A stretch of 29,090 bases of DNA from a virus. Position numbers and translations under genes: made by a program. Positions 1 through 7,746 of this stretch are shown in pieces (the stretch's first letter is position 1; each line of letters starts with the position of its first letter). The notes beneath the pieces are model-generated. The model made no database searches. It was not told where the DNA came from and saw nothing but the letters and a program-made list of their open reading frames with translations. The stretch lies in IMG/VR virus record IMGVR_UViG_3300037843_000931, positions 1 to 29,090 of that record; one strand, written 5' to 3'.

Positions 1-2
1 CC

Positions 3-209
3 AAACTCGATGGACAGAACGAGCCTACGAAGACGGAGGTCACCAATACCGGTGATGTCGCGATTACCGTGACGCTCGAGGCGATCATGTCCGCCAGGTC
101 TGCGGTAAACGCCAATCTGAAGCTACTGGAAACACATGGCACAAGCAGCGATGAACTTCCAGGAAGGACCCTTCCTGGACGAGAAGACGCTGAAGGCGGA
201 GAGAGATAA
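3..209 (+). CDS. Probable terminase small subunit, C-terminal fragment (5' end outside window)
   Basis: An open frame enters from the left edge and ends at TAA 207-209, giving about 68 residues. The stretch near its start (KLDGQNEPTKTEVTNTG, then DVAITVTLE) resembles the C-terminal tail of small terminase subunits, where a DGQ..P..TEV-like strand precedes the portal/TerL-interacting end. Position directly before the large subunit fits. The small subunit recognises phage DNA and loads it onto TerL. The frame overlaps the start of terL by about 74 bases, which is long for this otherwise compact cassette. The last 20 or so residues, read inside terL, look less protein-like and may be a tolerated extension. 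The call rests on a short fragment and on position, so it is moderate. Confidence 0.5.
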   Translation, partial: KLDGQNEPTKTEVTNTGDVAITVTLEAIMSARSAVNANLKLLETHGTSSDELPGRTLPGREDAEGGER

Positions 210-1809
210 GCTCCTTCACGTAGCGCTGAGCGGCAACGGTTCGGTCGAGTCGTTCCTCACGTTCTGCGGCTTACTGCAACTGGTGACCGACAAGGGCGGA
301 GACCGTATCCCGTTCTCTCTTTCGCCAATCCAGTATGCGTACACTAAGGCCAGGACGTCTCGCGACATCATCCTCAAACCGAGGCGCGCATACGTTACTA
401 CACTAGAGGTCGCTCGCGATATCTGGTGGTTCCTGTCGAAGCGTGGCGCTCACGTGCTCATGGTTGTCCCTCCACAGGATGATAACCGTGCCCGCAATAA
501 CATGGCGGAGATGTTTCGCATCTTCTTCGCCTCTCTAAAAGACGTCGGACTCGAGCTAAAGTTTGGCGGCGAGAAGGCTGTCAACACGTGGAAGCTCCCC
601 AGTCGGGACGCCGAGATGTCGATCATGTCGGCGGGCGGCTCGGAGATATCCGCGCAGAAGGGCGTCCGAGGCACCAAGTGTAACCGACTCCACATGACGG
701 AGGTCGCGTTCTGGGGAGACTACGCGGACGAGACCTACAAGGGCATCGAGCCTTGCCTGCCCATCGAGGGCGGCGAGGTCGTCATCGAATCTACACCCAA
801 CGGCGCCAGCGGGTTCTACTTCGACCAGTGGCGGATGGCGGTCGAGAACCGAAGCAACTTCATCCCGCACTTCTTCCCGTGGTGGCACCACCCGCTCTAC
901 CGGATGCCGCTCAAAGGGCCGTTCAGCCCTCAAACCGAGCGCGAGCGAAGCTTCCTGGCGCAGGGTGTGACGCCCGAACAGATCGAGTGGTACCGCTGGA
1001 AGTTGAAGGAAAAGGGCGGCGACGCCCGAGCGGTCGACCAAGAGTATCCGTCCGACCCGGACACGTGCTTCCTCGTCAGCGGTCGCACGTTCTTCGACGC
1101 GGTCAGGACGCAGACGATGACCGAGACGGCGCTTGCTGGCGCCGAGCCTGACGTATACAGCGTCGTCAAGCAGTCGGGGATGATGGTGCCCGTCCAGGTG
1201 GGCCGCAGTTCGGATTCGTTCGCGAAGCTCGATACGGTCCGCGTCTTCCACCGCCCCGAGCGTGGACGGCAGTATGTGCTGGCCCTGGACCCTGCAGCCG
1301 GCGAGGGCGGCGACCCCTCCGCGGGCATCCTGCTCGAGCGCGAGACGGGGCGCCACATGGCGACCATCTGGGGCCAATTCAGTCCCGTCCAACTCGCCCG
1401 CGTCGGCGCCATCGTCGCCAAAACGTACAATGTTGCGGCCATCGCGGTCGAGCGGCAGATGCACGGCTCGGCGGTCCTGCAGGCGCTCGACATCGCCCAC
1501 AACAGCATCGGCCTGTCGAAGCCATACCCTCGCATCTTCAGGGATGTCGACGGCAAGCCAGGTTGGAACAACACTGCGCCCGCCCGTACCGCCGCTCTCG
1601 ACAACTTGCAGGAGGCCCACACGCGAGGGGTCTTCACGACGCGGGATGTCGCGCTCTTGGCCGAGTTCCGGACCTTCATCGTCAACACGATGGGCAAGGC
1701 GGAAGGTGCCAAGGGCACACACGACGACCTCACGATGGGGACCGCGATAGCTTGGGTAGCGGTGTGCCGAGCCCAACCCAGGCACCACGACGACCTGCCG
1801 CCCCTATAG
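136..1809 (+). CDS. terL: Terminase large subunit (packaging ATPase/nuclease)
   Basis: This 557-residue protein is the DNA-packaging motor that docks on the portal, hydrolyses ATP to translocate DNA and cuts concatemers. The N-terminal ATPase shows a Walker A-like/adenine region (K81-T89, KPRRAYVTT, a variant without the usual GKT), a Walker B (L185-E189 in LHMTEVAFW) and the coupling motif ESTPNG (218-223). The C-terminal RNase H-like nuclease shows the three acidic positions expected of the fold: D385 in ALDPAAGEGGD, E439 in IAVERQ, and D530/D531 in the HDD motif. Length is normal for the family. ATG 136 was chosen because it gives full length with a weak GGA-type ribosome site upstream; ATG 151 is the alternative. 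The stop lies 3 bases before the portal start. Confidence 0.96.
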   Translation: MAQAAMNFQEGPFLDEKTLKAERDKLLHVALSGNGSVESFLTFCGLLQLVTDKGGDRIPFSLSPIQYAYTKARTSRDIILKPRRAYVTTLEVARDIWWFLSKRGAHVLMVVPPQDDNRARNNMAEMFRIFFASLKDVGLELKFGGEKAVNTWKLPSRDAEMSIMSAGGSEISAQKGVRGTKCNRLHMTEVAFWGDYADETYKGIEPCLPIEGGEVVIESTPNGASGFYFDQWRMAVENRSNFIPHFFPWWHHPLYRMPLKGPFSPQTERERSFLAQGVTPEQIEWYRWKLKEKGGDARAVDQEYPSDPDTCFLVSGRTFFDAVRTQTMTETALAGAEPDVYSVVKQSGMMVPVQVGRSSDSFAKLDTVRVFHRPERGRQYVLALDPAAGEGGDPSAGILLERETGRHMATIWGQFSPVQLARVGAIVAKTYNVAAIAVERQMHGSAVLQALDIAHNSIGLSKPYPRIFRDVDGKPGWNNTAPARTAALDNLQEAHTRGVFTTRDVALLAEFRTFIVNTMGKAEGAKGTHDDLTMGTAIAWVAVCRAQPRHHDDLPPL

Positions 1810-1812
1810 CCT

Positions 1813-4107
1813 ATGGCCCTACACTCCACCGCCGTGATCCAGGATTCGGCCCGCGTGCCGATCTTGCCGAAGGGTGGGGCGCCGGTCTCGTCCGTAGCGT
1901 CCACGTCGATGACGTATGGCCGCCTCAACGAGACGAACCCTGAGTACAAGGCGGAGACGTGGGCCACCATCGAGGCCCTCTACGTGGGCGGGTTCGGCAT
2001 CCAGAAGGACGCGTCGAAGCACGTCCAGAAGCTCTTCCTCGAGGCCGACGACCGGTACGCTGAGCGGTGCAAAATCGCTAGCTATCAGCCGTACTTCACG
2101 GAGATCATCGACCAGTTTGTCGCAGATGTCTTCGTTGAGCCGCTGAACATCAAGCCGCAGGCGGACGCGGACAACCCGGACACTCCCGGCGAGGAGCCCG
2201 ATCGGGACTACTACTCGTCGTTCGCCGCCAACTGCGACCGTCGCGGCCAGAAGTTCGCGGGCCTGCTCGAGATCACGCTTCGTGAGGCGCTGAAGAAGGG
2301 CGTCGCTATTGTCGCGCTCGACGCTCCCAATTTCGACGACGCGCTGGTTGCAGAGACTCGCGCGGACGAGGAGAAGAGCGGCGCGCTCGACCTCTACGCC
2401 TATGACGTGCCCGTTGAGGGTCTCCTGTCCTGGGAGCCCGACAATGAGGGCGGCCTGAAGTGGGCCATCATCAAGACCGTCTGTACTCCGCGGGAGAGCC
2501 CGATGGACGTGCGGGACACGGTCATCGAGACGTTCACGGTCTGGCGCAAGCTCGACGGCGTGGTCGACTGGACCCGCTACGAGTGCCGCCACAAGATCGA
2601 AGAGACGCCGAAGAACGAGTCGATCGTTGACCGGGTCGGTGGCGGGACGACGAGCTTCAAGCGCGTCCCCATCCTGCGGCTCGAACTCCCCCTCGGGCTG
2701 TGGGTTGGCAACAAGATCGGCACCCAGGCGCTCGAGCACTGGAACCGGTACTCGGCGCTCGTCGGCGCAGAGAACCGAAGTCTCTGCGCGATCCCGTACA
2801 TCAAGCGCGGCAGCGAACTTGGTGCGCCCGGCGGATCACTCCCGTCGGCCACCCAGCAAGACGAGCAGCGCGGCTCGAACCCTGTAGCCCGTTTCCACAA
2901 GAAGGGCTACGTCGAGATCGGCTCCGGGGACGAGCTTGGATTCGCTGAGCCGTCGGGCCACTGCTACACGGTCACGGCCGACCAACTCGACAAACTGAAG
3001 AACGCGATGTTCGCGGTCTCGCATCAGATGGCGGTCAGCATCCAGCCGACCAAAGCCGCGTTGCAGCGGTCGGGCCTGTCCAAGCAGAAGGACGAGGACG
3101 CCAAAACCAAGGTGCTCCGCGTCCTTGGCGCCATCATCCGCACCTTCGCCACGCTGGTCTACACAACGGTCAGCGAGGCCCGCGGCGAGAACGTCGTCTG
3201 GAACGCTCACGGCCTCGAGGACTACGTTGACGAGGACCGTCAGCAGCTCATCGAAGAAGCGGTGAGAATGGACACGATCCCGATCCCGAGCGTGACGTTC
3301 CGGCGCCACTACAAGCGCGAGATCGCCAGGAAACTCCTTGGGTCCGCAGAACCAGGGGTCCTCGACACCATCAACAACGAGATCAATGAAGGCGTAGACG
3401 CCGAAGAGGCGATGCGCTCCATGCAGGCGGATGCCCAGAAGGACGCCATCCTGAACCCTCAGGACCACGCTCCGCAGGGCGCCGTGAGGCCGGTCCAGCC
3501 CGTGAAGCCGGTTGCGCCGGTCAAGCTCGGAGCGGGCGACTCGCCGCAAGGCAGCGCTGCAAGCGGCGGCCAGCCTACCGGCCCATCGGCGTCGGCCCCC
3601 CTCGGCGACGGCGGCCAGCCGGAACTGCCCGAAGGTGCTCACTTGCAGACCGGGCAGCATGTGGACGCGCATGCTGTGTGGGATCTCCTCAAGGACGATT
3701 ACGAGGAGAAGGACATCGGTTGGGTCCTGCAGATTCCGTGGATTGGTCCGGTCGAAGTTCCGCTGGGATCGATCGACAGTAGCAACCGTGATGCTTGGGC
3801 GGCAGTCGACGATACAAAGAAGGTCGACAGGTTCGCCGACAAGATCGCCAACGAGGGGTTCTCCAAGCCGGTCATCCTGGTCAACGCGCCGTCCAACTCG
3901 GCCAAGATGCGGATTGTTGACGGACACCATCGATATCTTGCATATGAACAGAACGGTCAAGCTGTGATGGCATATGTGGGACAGGTAGGCACCACGTCTG
4001 GCCCATGGGACACTCTTCATGACCGCGAGGTCGACGCCCAGAAACCATCAGCGTCCGGCACCCTGAAGTCGAAGCAGGTCAGTCGACAATCGTCGAGGCA
4101 GAAGTGA
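1813..4107 (+). CDS. Portal protein with C-terminal ParB/sulfiredoxin-like domain
   Basis: The 764-residue product follows terL directly, as portals do. Residues from about 30 to 540 read like an SPP1/DUF4055-type portal: an N-terminal helical region (YAERCKIASYQPYFTEIIDQ, then a VADVF segment), a central beta-rich body and a long helical stem near 400-540. The portal is the dodecameric ring at one head vertex through which DNA passes. It is longer than the usual 450-550 residues. After a Pro/Gly/Ala linker (about 560-610), residues 617-735 form a separate domain with EVPLGSID near 648, KPVILV, the signature DGHHRYLA at 703-710, and GPWDTLH. This pattern matches the ParB N-terminal/sulfiredoxin-like fold, in which DGHHR lines the nucleotide pocket. 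Similar domains are known at the ends of some phage head proteins, but their role is unknown. The ribosome site is weak. Confidence 0.85.
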   Translation: MALHSTAVIQDSARVPILPKGGAPVSSVASTSMTYGRLNETNPEYKAETWATIEALYVGGFGIQKDASKHVQKLFLEADDRYAERCKIASYQPYFTEIIDQFVADVFVEPLNIKPQADADNPDTPGEEPDRDYYSSFAANCDRRGQKFAGLLEITLREALKKGVAIVALDAPNFDDALVAETRADEEKSGALDLYAYDVPVEGLLSWEPDNEGGLKWAIIKTVCTPRESPMDVRDTVIETFTVWRKLDGVVDWTRYECRHKIEETPKNESIVDRVGGGTTSFKRVPILRLELPLGLWVGNKIGTQALEHWNRYSALVGAENRSLCAIPYIKRGSELGAPGGSLPSATQQDEQRGSNPVARFHKKGYVEIGSGDELGFAEPSGHCYTVTADQLDKLKNAMFAVSHQMAVSIQPTKAALQRSGLSKQKDEDAKTKVLRVLGAIIRTFATLVYTTVSEARGENVVWNAHGLEDYVDEDRQQLIEEAVRMDTIPIPSVTFRRHYKREIARKLLGSAEPGVLDTINNEINEGVDAEEAMRSMQADAQKDAILNPQDHAPQGAVRPVQPVKPVAPVKLGAGDSPQGSAASGGQPTGPSASAPLGDGGQPELPEGAHLQTGQHVDAHAVWDLLKDDYEEKDIGWVLQIPWIGPVEVPLGSIDSSNRDAWAAVDDTKKVDRFADKIANEGFSKPVILVNAPSNSAKMRIVDGHHRYLAYEQNGQAVMAYVGQVGTTSGPWDTLHDREVDAQKPSASGTLKSKQVSRQSSRQK

Positions 4108-4550
4108 CCACCATCGCCTGGGACGGCAAGACGCTCGCGGCCGACACGCTGGCGACGTCGGACGGCCTGCGTCGCAAGTGCTCCAAACTGGTCGTGACAC
4201 CGTTGCACTTCTACGGCGGCACCGGCCTGGAAGGCGACATGGTGACGGTGGGCCACTGGGTCAAGGGTGGCGCGCCGCTTCAGCGTCCGACCGTTGAAGA
4301 AGACGGCATCCACGGCATCCTCGTGGACCGCAAGACCGGTCGGGCCTTCATGCTGATGGGGAAGAACCTCGCGGCGTGCCCCATCCACGACGCGACCGCA
4401 GCGTGCGGCAGCGGTCGCGACTTTGCGCTCGCAGCCATGCACCTCGGCAAGACGGCGGTCGAGGCCGTGGAAGTGTCGGCCAAGTTCGACGTGTGGACGT
4501 CGCTACCCGTCGAGTCGGCCGCGATCAACGACCCCGTCCCCGAGCCGTGA
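4104..4550 (+). CDS. Proteasome beta/HslV-like Ntn-hydrolase, candidate head protease
   Basis: This 148-residue protein begins (M)TTIAWDGKTLAAD, the hallmark start of HslV/20S proteasome beta subunits, in which removal of Met exposes the catalytic Thr. The expected landmarks follow: an acidic residue after the first strand (D13), basic RRKCSK near the Lys33 position, GGTG after the third strand, and CGSGRDFALAAM matching the GSG..(Y/F)A.AA helix of HslV. It is shorter than HslV (about 175), with the central helices reduced. The start is GTG 4104, overlapping the portal stop as GTGA, with GAGG just upstream. It sits between portal and MuF protein, the usual place for a prohead protease, and no ClpP-, S49- or U35-type protease is visible in the window. 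A maturation role is inference; the fold assignment is strong. Confidence 0.82.
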   Translation: MTTIAWDGKTLAADTLATSDGLRRKCSKLVVTPLHFYGGTGLEGDMVTVGHWVKGGAPLQRPTVEEDGIHGILVDRKTGRAFMLMGKNLAACPIHDATAACGSGRDFALAAMHLGKTAVEAVEVSAKFDVWTSLPVESAAINDPVPEP

Positions 4551-5455
4551 TCCTCACCGCCAAGTTGGAGGCAGCCCCCTCCAAGGGCCAGTCGAAGCTT
4601 CCGCCCCCCAAGGGCAAGCAGGCTGACGTCATCCGCATCTCGGCGGGCGCTCTCCTGGTCGCAGAGGCCAAGGCGCGCCGCGACCTGCAGCGGACGATGA
4701 AACTCCACTCGCTCGAGGCGTCCGAGAACGCCAGAGAGCAGCAGCGGGGCGATGGTACCGTCGAACTGGCCACCCTGGGCGCCATCCTTCTCCTGCACTC
4801 GAGGAGGATGTCGGCAGCGCTGGCTGAGCGACTGCAGTTGGCCAAGCACCACGCCCGCGAGGTCGGGGCTGCGAGGCTGAAGACGGAGTTGCGGGCCGCT
4901 GGTGGACAGAAGCTCCTCTGGCGGATCCCCGCCATCCAGCAACGACACGAGGATGCGCAGGCAATCATGGCCGCGGACTCGCTGTCGGTGCAGTGGCGCA
5001 CCCGCGCGCTCCAGAACGCGATGCAGAAGCAGCGTCTCGCCGCATCAGAGGACGAGGCTGCCGGCGTAGCTGCCGAGGAGGTCTATGGGGCCGCCGTGGC
5101 GACCTCCAGGTCCGTCGACAGAACTGCAGCCACTGAGGTGGCCAGGGCGTTCAACGAAGGCCACAGCGAGGCTGCTGTGGGTCTTCAAGACCTCGACGAA
5201 GAAGACCTCGCGGGCTTCCAAGGCTCCGGGATCTCCGGAGAGTTGGACGAGTACCCCGGCGTCACGGTCATGGACCGGTGGTCGGCCATTCTCGACGGTC
5301 GCACTTGCATGGAGTGCGCGGCGCTGGACGACACGTACACGCTCGTCGGCGAGCCGTTTCCATCAGGCTACGAGCCTGGCTGGCACCCATGGTGCCGCTG
5401 CATCCGGGTGCTCGAGTTCGTCACGGACCCGGTACCACTGAGGGAGATCACGTGA
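4547..5455 (+). CDS. Phage head morphogenesis protein, MuF/SPP1 gp7 family
   Basis: This minor head protein of about 302 residues associates with the portal and is ejected with or guides DNA in related phages. The N-terminal two thirds is helical and charged, rich in Ala, Arg and Glu. The C-terminus carries the family signature: RTCMEC with C254 and C257, followed by GWHPWCRC with H280, C283 and C285, a probable metal-binding CxxC...HPxCxC group. I chose GTG 4547 because it overlaps the preceding stop as GTGA, matching the coupling used at both neighbouring junctions. An upstream ATG in the same frame at 4376 would lie inside the Ntn-hydrolase gene and would add Arg-rich residues typical of out-of-frame reading. 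Gene order portal, protease, MuF is standard. Confidence 0.9.
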   Translation: MILTAKLEAAPSKGQSKLPPPKGKQADVIRISAGALLVAEAKARRDLQRTMKLHSLEASENAREQQRGDGTVELATLGAILLLHSRRMSAALAERLQLAKHHAREVGAARLKTELRAAGGQKLLWRIPAIQQRHEDAQAIMAADSLSVQWRTRALQNAMQKQRLAASEDEAAGVAAEEVYGAAVATSRSVDRTAATEVARAFNEGHSEAAVGLQDLDEEDLAGFQGSGISGELDEYPGVTVMDRWSAILDGRTCMECAALDDTYTLVGEPFPSGYEPGWHPWCRCIRVLEFVTDPVPLREIT

Positions 5456-5706
5456 GCAAGGCGTTGGAAGCGGGCGACCTCGTCGTCCTGAAGAGTGGCG
5501 GACCGACGATGGTTGTCACGGCCACCAGAATTGGCGACGGATCCGGCGCCCCCCTCAGTGAAGAGGGTGATCACGAACTTGCCGATGCCTTCGACGAGTG
5601 GGTTGGCTGCTCCTGGTTCGATGATCAGGCCCAATTCCATTCCGCAGCGTTCCCTCGCGTAGGCCTGGCCACGCAAGCGACAATGTTCGACTCGACGGCG
5701 GACTGA
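5452..5706 (+). CDS. DUF2158/YodC-like small protein
   Basis: The 84-residue product starts MSKALEAGDLVVLKSGGPTM and continues to a WVGCSWFDD segment and an AAFPRVGLA end. This matches the small YodC/DUF2158 beta-barrel proteins, whose conserved features are GD.V.LKSGGP.M near the start, a C.WF pair and a short FP..L end. The family has no established function and is found both in bacterial genomes and in phages. The start GTG 5452 overlaps the MuF stop (GTGA) and is preceded by GAGGGAGA, a good ribosome site. A longer in-frame ATG at 5278 would lie within the MuF gene and is rejected. Tight coupling to the MuF gene suggests co-production with head proteins, but there is no evidence that it is in the virion. 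Confidence 0.8.
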   Translation: MSKALEAGDLVVLKSGGPTMVVTATRIGDGSGAPLSEEGDHELADAFDEWVGCSWFDDQAQFHSAAFPRVGLATQATMFDSTAD

Positions 5707-6146
5707 TGAATTTCCAGGTCTCATGCCGCGTCGCCTTCACGGGTGGCGATGTCGGCGCACGCAAAGTGCTCCGTGCGGGCATTTCTAAGGAAGACGCCGA
5801 GAAGCTTGTCAAGACGATGTCTGACAGCGGCTATTCCAAAGCCTTCACCGACATCAAAGTCGAGCCCATGGATGGCGCGGCGCTGACGATCGAGAAGATC
5901 GTTCGGCAGAAGCCCGTCCCGGGCGTCGGGCAGATCACGGATACTACGGTCGTAAAGTCACGGTTTCCGACCATCTGCGGGTCCTTCCTGGCATTCCCAT
6001 GCTCGGCAGACGAAGTGCCTCCCGGAATCTACGGCAGCGCAGACAACTACGAAAAGGCCATCGCGTCTCACGATGAGCCTATTGGCCGCGGGCAAGACGC
6101 TTGTGCGGCGATTACAGACCTCGCCGTCCGAAACGCGGCGAGATAG
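5706..6146 (+). CDS. Hypothetical protein in head module
   Basis: This 146-residue protein overlaps the preceding stop by one base (TGATG). I do not recognise a family. The N-terminal half alternates short strands and a helix (GISKEDAEKLVKTMSDSGYS) in a pattern that could be a small alpha/beta fold. The middle contains VKSRFPTICGSFLAFPCSAD, and the C-terminus has a helix with one Cys (QDACAAITDLAVRNAAR). It has no signal peptide or membrane segment and is not visibly repetitive. Codon use resembles its neighbours, so it is very likely a real gene. Its place between a MuF/DUF2158 pair and a beta-rich protein suggests an accessory head role, but this is only from position. Confidence 0.75.
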   Translation: MNFQVSCRVAFTGGDVGARKVLRAGISKEDAEKLVKTMSDSGYSKAFTDIKVEPMDGAALTIEKIVRQKPVPGVGQITDTTVVKSRFPTICGSFLAFPCSADEVPPGIYGSADNYEKAIASHDEPIGRGQDACAAITDLAVRNAAR

Positions 6147-6155
6147 GACATCGCC

Positions 6156-6638
6156 ATGAGCCTGGTCAGTTTTACGTTCAATGAGGTCAGTCCCGCGTCG
6201 GCTGGTGGTGCGGCCTCATCTTTGCCGGTCGAGAACGCTGGGTCCATCTTTCCGGTTGGGCAGGCCGGTCCGTTCGACCTTGTGGGAGCCGTCGAAGTGC
6301 TTGCCAATCTGGTTGGCGCCACAGGCGGCCCTCTCGACGTTTACCTGCAGTCGAGCCAGGATGAGGGCGCGACCTGGCGGGACCAGATTCACTTCCCGCA
6401 GCTTCTGGCAGCAGCTTCGGCGGTAAGTTACCACGCCGTCTTGTCGGACCATCCGCAGGCTACGTCGGACACTGTAACGGTCATCGGCATCAACTCAACT
6501 CCTGTGCTTGCTGCTGGCAAGATCGTTCAGGGCACCGGTTTCAACCGACTCCGGCTTTACATGGTAGCTGGAACATCGACATCCGCTGGCGCCGTCGTGC
6601 AGGTCACGGTCTCCGGCAAGACCTGCAGTCACTGCTGA
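6156..6638 (+). CDS. Beta-rich hypothetical protein, possible head decoration protein
   Basis: The 160-residue protein follows a GATAGGA ribosome site. Almost the whole length reads as beta strands rich in Ser, Thr, Gly and Val. It includes the segment DVYLQSSQDEGATWRDQIHF, a pattern seen in phage beta-sandwich structural proteins in which a strand pair frames a D.GATW turn. It ends FNRLRLYMVAG, then VQVTVSGKTCSHC. No transmembrane segment or signal is seen. Its place ahead of the scaffold and capsid genes would suit a decoration or accessory head protein, but that is inference from composition and position. A receptor-binding or tail-associated beta-sandwich is an alternative. Confidence 0.7.
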   Translation: MSLVSFTFNEVSPASAGGAASSLPVENAGSIFPVGQAGPFDLVGAVEVLANLVGATGGPLDVYLQSSQDEGATWRDQIHFPQLLAAASAVSYHAVLSDHPQATSDTVTVIGINSTPVLAAGKIVQGTGFNRLRLYMVAGTSTSAGAVVQVTVSGKTCSHC

Positions 6639-6639
6639 C

Positions 6640-7746
6640 ATGGTCCACACGCCCGTCAGCGCCTTCGTCATCGCGAATGGCGATCCCCTGCTACCGCAGG
6701 CGATCGAATCGGTCCGCCCCTTCGTAGACGAAGTCGTCGTTCTCGACACGAGCGCCGCAAACTTCCCCGAGTGCAACGACGAAAACGGCTTCATGGCCGA
6801 CTTCTCGATGGCTCGCAACAGGGCGCTCGACCGATGCGCGTATTCGACGGCCCTCTGGTTTGACAGCGACGATGTCGTCGTCGGGTTGGAAAACCTCCAG
6901 GCCATCATCGCAGCGGCCAAGGACGAGGCTTCGGGTCGTGAGTGGTGCATCATCGCCCCGTACGAGTACGAGCGAGTAGGTGACCGCTGCGTGAGCTTGC
7001 AAGCGCGAGAGCGCATCGTATCGGACAAGTCCAAGTTCATCTGGCGGAAGCCGGTCCACGAGGTCCTGCTGCCGCGCCATGGTGTGGAGTGCCTCAACCT
7101 CGAGGTCCCCAGCCTTGTCTGGAAGCATCAGCGCGCTCAGTCCGTGCCTAGCGAACGCAACCTCCGCATCATGCGCAGGTACGTGGCGAGCTTCGCTGCA
7201 GCCGAAAAGTCTCTGCCGATCCAGGTTCGATACGACTACGGGATGGAACTGGCGAAGGCCGGTAGTCACATCGAAGCCATCGAGCACCTGACGCAGTACG
7301 TCCACGAGAGCAACTGGGACGACGCTCGAGTGCTGGCCTGCCTGCAGATGGTGCAGATGTACTCGTTCTACCCGGGCCGGCAGGATGATGCGCGGAAGTG
7401 CGCCGAGAAGGCCATCTCGATCAAGCCAGACTGGTGCGAGGGCCACTTCGCCATGGCGAAACTCGCGTACAAGCAGCGAGATTACGCGGCGACCGTCGAG
7501 CATGCCGAGCGAGGCATTGGTTGCCCCACGACGCAGACGACCATCAACGTCAACCCGCAGGACCGGCTCATCAACATCCCCAAGATGCTGGCCGATTCGC
7601 TGAGTCATCTCGGTCGCAACTCGGAGGCCCACCGTGCCTACGCGCTGGCTCTCGATGCGACGCCTGACGACCCCAACCTGAGAACGCTTCATCGGATCAC
7701 GGCGCCAGCGTTTGGGGCGCCCGCAGAACAGTACCATCACCCGTAG
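6640..7746 (+). CDS. GT2-type glycosyltransferase with C-terminal TPR region
   Basis: The 368-residue protein begins VSAFVIANGDPLLPQAIESV and continues VDEVVVLDTSA, the nucleotide-sugar half of a GT-A Rossmann-like fold. FSMARNRALDRC then leads into LWFDSDDVV, with the DxD motif at D75-S76-D77(-D78) that binds the metal and UDP/GDP-sugar. This order (R-N-x-x then L-x-D-x-D) is typical of family 2 glycosyltransferases. Residues from about 197 to 345 form helical pairs resembling three or four TPR units (for example around KCAEKAISIKPDWCEGHFAM), as seen in GT2-TPR proteins. It starts 1 base after the previous stop. The target could be a virion protein, as in phages known to glycosylate their capsids or tails, or a host glycan. 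No glycosidase or nucleotide-sugar gene is nearby. Fold call firm, substrate unknown. Confidence 0.85.
   Translation: MVHTPVSAFVIANGDPLLPQAIESVRPFVDEVVVLDTSAANFPECNDENGFMADFSMARNRALDRCAYSTALWFDSDDVVVGLENLQAIIAAAKDEASGREWCIIAPYEYERVGDRCVSLQARERIVSDKSKFIWRKPVHEVLLPRHGVECLNLEVPSLVWKHQRAQSVPSERNLRIMRRYVASFAAAEKSLPIQVRYDYGMELAKAGSHIEAIEHLTQYVHESNWDDARVLACLQMVQMYSFYPGRQDDARKCAEKAISIKPDWCEGHFAMAKLAYKQRDYAATVEHAERGIGCPTTQTTINVNPQDRLINIPKMLADSLSHLGRNSEAHRAYALALDATPDDPNLRTLHRITAPAFGAPAEQYHHP

Noticed and set aside
556-1788. Long minus-strand open frame (410 codons) opposite terL
   Set aside because: Rich in Arg, Asp, His and Val without fold-like pattern, and antiparallel to a motif-complete terL. It is a high-GC shadow.
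2836-4020. Minus-strand open frame (394 codons) opposite the portal gene
   Set aside because: Arg/Leu/Val/Asp-biased shadow composition, no ribosome site, and the plus strand has portal and ParB-like motifs.
4376-4546. Longer start for the MuF protein at ATG 4376
   Set aside because: The added residues are Arg-rich and lie inside the Ntn-hydrolase gene; GTG 4547 gives the same GTGA coupling as both neighbours.
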